From NCBI GenBank assembly GCA_964650735.1, contig CAZYUT010000098.1, positions 1 to 8,097 of the forward strand: a stretch of DNA of 8,097 nt. Direction: 5' to 3'. The position numbers and the translations under genes were made by a program. The notes under the pieces were generated by a model. That model saw only the letters and a program-made list of their open reading frames with translations. It was not told the origin of the DNA and made no database searches. Positions 4,966 through 8,097 of the stretch are shown in pieces (positions within the stretch are counted from its first letter, which is position 1; every line of letters begins with the position of its first letter). Origin of the DNA: Dichotomicrobium sp964650735 (GTDB lineage: Bacteria > Pseudomonadota > Alphaproteobacteria > Rhizobiales > Rhodomicrobiaceae).

Positions 4966-5984
4966 GACACCAGCGCGCAGAAGGTTTCCAGATCGACATT
5001 ACCTCCCGAAAGAACCACGCCGACCGCGCCGTGACCTGGCGGCTGCCACCGCCCGCTGAGCAGCGCGGCGAGTCCCGTCGCGCCGCCCGGCTCGACCACG
5101 AGCTTCAACTCCTTAAACGCAAAGCGCATCGCGGCGCGCACTTCGTCATCGCTCACGACGACGCCGCCTGAAAGCAGTTCGCGGCTCAGAGCGAAGGTGA
5201 TCTCGCCCGGCTCACCGCTCAGAAGCGAGTCGCATATCGAGCCGGAGAGGCTGGGGTTGCGCTCGCGCCGCCCCGTCGCGAGCGATCGGGCGTAATCGTC
5301 GAACCCTTCCGGCTCTACGCTGTAGACTGCGCAATCCGGCGCCAGATGCTTGATCGCCAGCGCCACTCCCGATACCAGCCCGCCGCCGCTGGCCGGCGCG
5401 AGTACGGCGCTCAGGCGCGCATCAACTGCGGCGGCTTGTTCATGCAACTCCAACCCGGCGGTACCTTGGCCGGCGATGATGTCGCGGTGGTCGTAAGGCG
5501 GGACGAACAGCGCGCCCAGTTCGCCGCAAAGCCTGCAGGCGATCTCCTCGCGGTCTTCAAGGTCCCGGTCAAAGAGCACGACCTGGGCGCCGGCGCGACG
5601 GGTGCGCTCCAGCTTGAGCCTGGGCGCATCGCGCGGCATCACGATCGTCGCGGGCAGGCCCGCAATCCGCGCGGCTTCGGCGACGCCCTGCGCATGATTG
5701 CCGGAGGAGCAAGCGACCACGCCGCCTGGCCATGCCCCCTTGTCGATCTGGCTGATGCAGTTGTGCGCGCCGCGAAACTTGAAGGCGCCGGTGCGCTGCA
5801 GGGTCTCGGCCTTGAGCAATACGCGCGCGCCGACCCGCTCGTTCAGGATGGCCGACTCAAGCGTGGGCGTGCGTACGGCAAAGCCTGCAATGCGTTTGCG
5901 CGCGGCGAGCACGTCGTCAAATGCGGGGATCTTCAGGCGGCGGTGCGAACCCGCGCTCGTGGCATCGTACTGCGGTTCTGTCAT
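4962..5984 (-). CDS. PLP-dependent threonine/serine dehydratase (fold type II)
   Basis: Deaminates L-threonine to 2-oxobutanoate and ammonia, or serine to pyruvate, in the cytoplasm. The 340 residues carry the PLP lysine K69 in TGAFKFRGA (65-73), the substrate loop SSGNHAQG (93-100), the phosphate-binding glycine loop SGGGLVSG (199-206), VEPGGATG (297-304) and a C-terminal SGGN (326-329). There is no ACT/regulatory domain, so it is the short catabolic type (compare TdcB, about 329 residues) rather than allosteric biosynthetic IlvA. Hydroxyaspartate dehydratase, serine racemase or an ectoine-pathway EutB-type enzyme cannot be excluded by eye. The ATG at 5984 has a GAGAGGG-like site just upstream. 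It lies 29 bp downstream of the glycosyltransferase gene on the same strand, so read-through from plcP-agt is possible. Its TAA overlaps the stop of the opposing gene. Confidence 0.9.
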   Translation of the reverse strand: MTEPQYDATSAGSHRRLKIPAFDDVLAARKRIAGFAVRTPTLESAILNERVGARVLLKAETLQRTGAFKFRGAHNCISQIDKGAWPGGVVACSSGNHAQGVAEAARIAGLPATIVMPRDAPRLKLERTRRAGAQVVLFDRDLEDREEIACRLCGELGALFVPPYDHRDIIAGQGTAGLELHEQAAAVDARLSAVLAPASGGGLVSGVALAIKHLAPDCAVYSVEPEGFDDYARSLATGRRERNPSLSGSICDSLLSGEPGEITFALSRELLSGGVVVSDDEVRAAMRFAFKELKLVVEPGGATGLAALLSGRWQPPGHGAVGVVLSGGNVDLETFCALVS

Positions 5985-6013
5985 CTTGCCCTCTCCCGCG
6001 CGCGAGGCCGGGC

Positions 6014-7060
6014 TCAGGCGCAGTTCTCAAGCGGTTCGGATTCGGCAATGCGAATGTTCTCGAGCAGTTGCCGGGTGCAGGCCTCCCAGGAGAAGTTAAG
6101 CGCATATTCGCGGCAGGCGCCACGATCAATGTTGAGCGCCGCGCGCGCAGCCCGCTCCAGATCCTCGTCGAGAATGCCAACGCGGCCATGCGCGATCACG
6201 TCTTTCGGCCCGGTAACGGGGTAGGCCGCGACCGGCGTGCCGCAGGCAAGCGCTTCAAGCAGCACAACGCCGTAGGTGTCCGTCCGGCTGGGGAACACGA
6301 ACACGTCGGCGGAGGCGAAATGTGCGGCGAGCTCTTCGCCGAATTTCGGCCCAGTGAAGGTCACTTCCGGATAGCGCCGCCTCAGCCTGTCGAGATGCGG
6401 TCCAGGCCCGACGACCACCTTCTTGCCCGGCAGGTCCAAATCGAGGAACGCGCCGATATTCTTCTCCGGGGCGACCCGGCCGACATACATGAACACAGGC
6501 GTATCGCTGCCGAATAGCCGCTCGCTCAGCGGGCGAAACAGCTCGGTGTCGACGCCGCGCGTCCAGAAAAAGATGTTGTTGAACCCGTGCGCGGCCAGTT
6601 CGTCGCGCAACGACGGGGTCGAGACCATCACGCCGTTGCCGCCGTTGTGGAACCAGCGCATGTAGGCGTAACCCCACGATAGCGGCATCGGGATGCGCGC
6701 GGCCACGTATTCGGGGAAACGGGTGTGATAGCTGGTCGTGAAGGGGAGGCCGGCGCGCAGGCAAAAGTTCCGCGTCGCCAGGCCGATCGGCCCCTCGGTG
6801 GCCACATGGATGAACTCCGGCTGGAACCGCTCGATCTCCCGGCGCACGCCGCGCGGCGTGATGAGCGCCAGGCGGATCTCGGGATAGGTGGGGCAGGGCA
6901 GGCTGGGACGGTTGTTTGGCGTGAGAAACGCGACCTCATGGCCCATCGCCTCGGCGTACTTGGCGAAATGTTCGTAGGTGCGCACCACCCCGTTCACCTG
7001 CGGATGCCAGGCGTCTGTCGCCACCAGAAGGCGCATTGGCTGCTGCGAATGGATGTTCAC
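6014..7060 (-). CDS. agt: GT4 glycosyltransferase, probable Agt-type diacylglycerol glycosyltransferase
   Basis: A 348-residue GT-B fold enzyme of family GT4. It shows the N-terminal acceptor-domain motif HPQVNGVVRT (19-28), YHTRFPEY (111-118), the interdomain YVGRVAPEKN (192-201), a VVVGPGP donor-site turn (216-222), and the nucleotide-sugar signature FPSRTDTYGVVLLEALACG (256-274), which reads D-x7-E rather than the classical E-x7-E. This is the MgtA/SqdX-like branch. Coupled to plcP (26-bp gap) it best fits Agt, which transfers glucose, galactose or glucuronate from UDP-sugars to diacylglycerol in phosphate-starved Alphaproteobacteria. The sugar used cannot be read from sequence. The first possible start is GTG 7060. 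ATG 7036 (MRLLVATDAWHPQ) matches the family N-terminus better, and neither has a clear Shine-Dalgarno. Mannosyltransferase activity is the main alternative. Confidence 0.87.
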   Translation of the reverse strand: MNIHSQQPMRLLVATDAWHPQVNGVVRTYEHFAKYAEAMGHEVAFLTPNNRPSLPCPTYPEIRLALITPRGVRREIERFQPEFIHVATEGPIGLATRNFCLRAGLPFTTSYHTRFPEYVAARIPMPLSWGYAYMRWFHNGGNGVMVSTPSLRDELAAHGFNNIFFWTRGVDTELFRPLSERLFGSDTPVFMYVGRVAPEKNIGAFLDLDLPGKKVVVGPGPHLDRLRRRYPEVTFTGPKFGEELAAHFASADVFVFPSRTDTYGVVLLEALACGTPVAAYPVTGPKDVIAHGRVGILDEDLERAARAALNIDRGACREYALNFSWEACTRQLLENIRIAESEPLENCA

Positions 7061-7086
7061 GGGGGCTGGTCCAGTTCTGCCGGGGG

Positions 7087-7905
7087 TTACGCGGCTTTGG
7101 TGACGTCGGGCTGAGGTTCGACGGACGAGGTCTCTTTCCCGGATACGTCCATCCAGCGGATCATTTCGAGCTTGCCGTCGATCGTCTCACCCACGGCGGT
7201 TCCGCTCTCGACCCAGTCGCCGGTGTTCACGTAGAGGATGTCCTCAAACTGGCGCATGGCGGGATGATGGATATGTCCGCAGATAACGCCGTCAGCATTG
7301 TGGCGGCGCGCCTCTCCGATCAGCGCATTCTCGAAATCACCGATGTAGTTCACCGCCTTCTTCACCTTGTGCTTCAGGTAGCCGGATAGCGACCAGTACG
7401 ACAGGCCGAATGTCCGGCGCACCTTGTTGAAGGCGGTATTCAAGCCAAGGGCCACGACATAAGCCCAGTCGCCCAGCAGCGCCAGCCATTTGACGTAGCG
7501 GATGACCACATCGAACTCGTCGCCGTGCATGACAAGGAAGCGGCGGCCATCGGCTGTTTCGTGAATGTCGTTGAGCTTGAACTCAACCCCGCCAAACTGC
7601 TGCCCGCAGTAGGATCGCAGCGCCTCGTCATGATTGCCGGGAATGAAGATCAGGTGCGATCCCTTGCGCACCTTGCGCAACAGCTTCTGGATGACGTCGT
7701 TGTGCGCCTGAGGCCAATGCGGCGCGCGTTTGATCCGCCAGAAATCGATAACATCGCCCACAAGATAGATCGTGTCGGCGTCGAATTTTCTGAGGAACTC
7801 GAGGAGCGCCTCGGCCTGGCAGGCCTTGGTGCCCAGGTGAATGTCGGACAGAAAAAGCGTCCGGTAATGCTTCGTCTGCTCGGCTGTCAGGGCTCGCTCC
7901 TGCAC
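7087..7905 (-). CDS. plcP: Calcineurin-like metallophosphoesterase, probable phospholipase C PlcP
   Basis: A 272-residue dinuclear metallophosphoesterase. All metal-site motifs are present: SDIHLG (20-25), GDVIDFW (50-56), GNHDE (90-94), HGDEFD (127-132) and GHIHHP (210-215), followed by NTGDWVES (227-234). Such proteins are often labelled UDP-2,3-diacylglucosamine diphosphatase (LpxH-like). The Sinorhizobium PlcP of this family is a phospholipase C that cleaves phosphatidylcholine and related lipids to diacylglycerol in phosphate limitation. The larger size than LpxH (about 240), the agt neighbour and the upstream Pho-box-like repeat favour PlcP. The start is GTG at 7905, the first possible one because an in-frame TGA directly precedes it. 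GGGA (7914-7917) is a weak ribosome site. The middle section (about 135-190) is rich in aromatic and basic residues, plausible for membrane-surface contact. Confidence 0.88.
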   Translation of the reverse strand: MQERALTAEQTKHYRTLFLSDIHLGTKACQAEALLEFLRKFDADTIYLVGDVIDFWRIKRAPHWPQAHNDVIQKLLRKVRKGSHLIFIPGNHDEALRSYCGQQFGGVEFKLNDIHETADGRRFLVMHGDEFDVVIRYVKWLALLGDWAYVVALGLNTAFNKVRRTFGLSYWSLSGYLKHKVKKAVNYIGDFENALIGEARRHNADGVICGHIHHPAMRQFEDILYVNTGDWVESGTAVGETIDGKLEMIRWMDVSGKETSSVEPQPDVTKAA

Positions 7906-8086
7906 TCAGTTTATCCCGTTAACCTTCAAACCAACCCGATTCATGTTTCAGTCATGTGACAACGGCCCGCCGCGCGCAAGCTGCGACCAAATGCGCCGCC
8001 ATCTGCCGTTTCGTCCCAAAATCGCCGCAAGCCGCCGCCAGCCTCCTGTAGCAGTTGACGGGCGCTCCATGGGACAAGGACTTGGC
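7906..8086. other. Intergenic region between plcP and the right-edge gene
   Basis: This 181-bp stretch separates two divergent starts. The part next to plcP carries the Pho-box-like repeat and a comparatively AT-rich leader. The remainder (7963-8068) is GC-rich, and I see no RNA gene, terminator or further repeat there. A lone TTGACG (8055-8060) lies too close to the next ATG, and without a -10, to be called a promoter. Confidence 0.5.
7945..7962 (-). promoter_or_regulatory. Pho box (PhoB binding site) upstream of plcP
   Basis: On the minus strand the 18 bases read TTGTCAC-ATGA-CTGAAAC: two 7-bp direct half-sites separated by 4 bp, the architecture of a PhoB box (consensus CTGTCAT-N4-CTGTCAC). 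Allowing the W positions of the consensus spacer, 13 of 18 bases match. The ATGA spacer is repeated after the second half-site (7941-7944), making two 11-bp units, TTGTCACATGA and CTGAAACATGA. The box ends 39 nt before the plcP start codon, a suitable distance for an activator. I do not see a clear -10 hexamer at the expected position. Phosphate-starvation control of a plcP-agt operon is the known biology, which supports the call. Confidence 0.65.
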
Positions 8087-8097
8087 ATGACACAAGG
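8087..8097 (+). CDS. Probable start of a plus-strand gene cut by the right edge
   Basis: ATG at 8087 follows AAGGA (8076-8080) with a 6-nt spacer, a good ribosome binding site, and opens a frame (Met-Thr-Gln) that runs off the window. An in-frame ATG at 8069 is a less supported alternative. Only three full codons are visible, so the product cannot be guessed, and the call rests on the start context alone. Confidence 0.35.

Noticed and set aside
5346..6224. A 292-codon open frame on the plus strand opposite the dehydratase and glycosyltransferase
   Set aside because: Both minus-strand genes are complete with all catalytic motifs, and the plus-strand product shows no domain.
7087..7905. Calling the phosphoesterase LpxH (lipid A biosynthesis)
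   Set aside because: Length, the agt neighbour and the upstream Pho-box-like repeat fit PlcP better. LpxH-like names are the usual automatic label for this family.
1..8097. CRISPR arrays, insertion sequences, tRNA genes, prophage or defence genes
   Set aside because: No regularly spaced repeats, transposase motifs, terminal inverted repeats or tRNA-like cloverleaf sequence were found. The genes are housekeeping or metabolic with uniform base composition.

Overview
The window is GC-rich, densely coding chromosomal DNA with no mobile elements, tRNA, rRNA or CRISPR. The gene content and order (acnA divergent from ccmABCDG, a CcmD/CcmG of alphaproteobacterial style, and a plcP-agt lipid-remodelling pair) point to an alphaproteobacterium, probably of the Hyphomicrobiales (Rhizobiales) or a near relative. 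That placement rests on recalled synteny and protein style, not on a database search.

Left part (1-4240). The 5' end of aconitase acnA lies on the minus strand and runs off the window. A 300-bp divergent intergenic region (335-634) carries a TA-rich candidate promoter and a small palindrome. It is followed on the plus strand by a tightly packed System I cytochrome c maturation operon: ccmA-ccmB (ATGA overlap), a SAM-dependent methyltransferase, ccmC-ccmD (ATGA overlap) and ccmG. CcmA and CcmB form the ABC ATPase and permease that release holo-CcmE. CcmC and CcmD load haem onto CcmE. CcmG is the periplasmic thioredoxin-like protein that reduces the apocytochrome CXXCH cysteines. ccmE, ccmF and ccmH are not in the window. 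The unexpected member is the methyltransferase between ccmB and ccmC, which by eye resembles the METTL7/TMT1 thiol methyltransferase group.

Middle (4241-5984). A helical protein of unknown function, with a weak CheZ-like look, is encoded on the plus strand. It converges on a PLP-dependent threonine/serine dehydratase gene on the minus strand, and the two stop codons overlap within TTAG.

Right part (6014-8097). On the minus strand a calcineurin-like phosphoesterase of PlcP type is followed 26 bp later by a GT4 glycosyltransferase of Agt type. This pair is known in Alphaproteobacteria to replace phospholipids by glycolipids in phosphate starvation: PlcP makes diacylglycerol and Agt glycosylates it. 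Upstream of plcP is a two-unit direct repeat, TTGTCAC-ATGA-CTGAAAC, with the layout of a PhoB (Pho) box. The dehydratase gene follows agt closely and may be co-transcribed. At the extreme right edge a further plus-strand gene probably starts, with only its first codons present.

The most rewarding items are the Pho-box-controlled plcP-agt unit and the METTL7-like methyltransferase inside the ccm operon. No completely new multi-gene system was evident.
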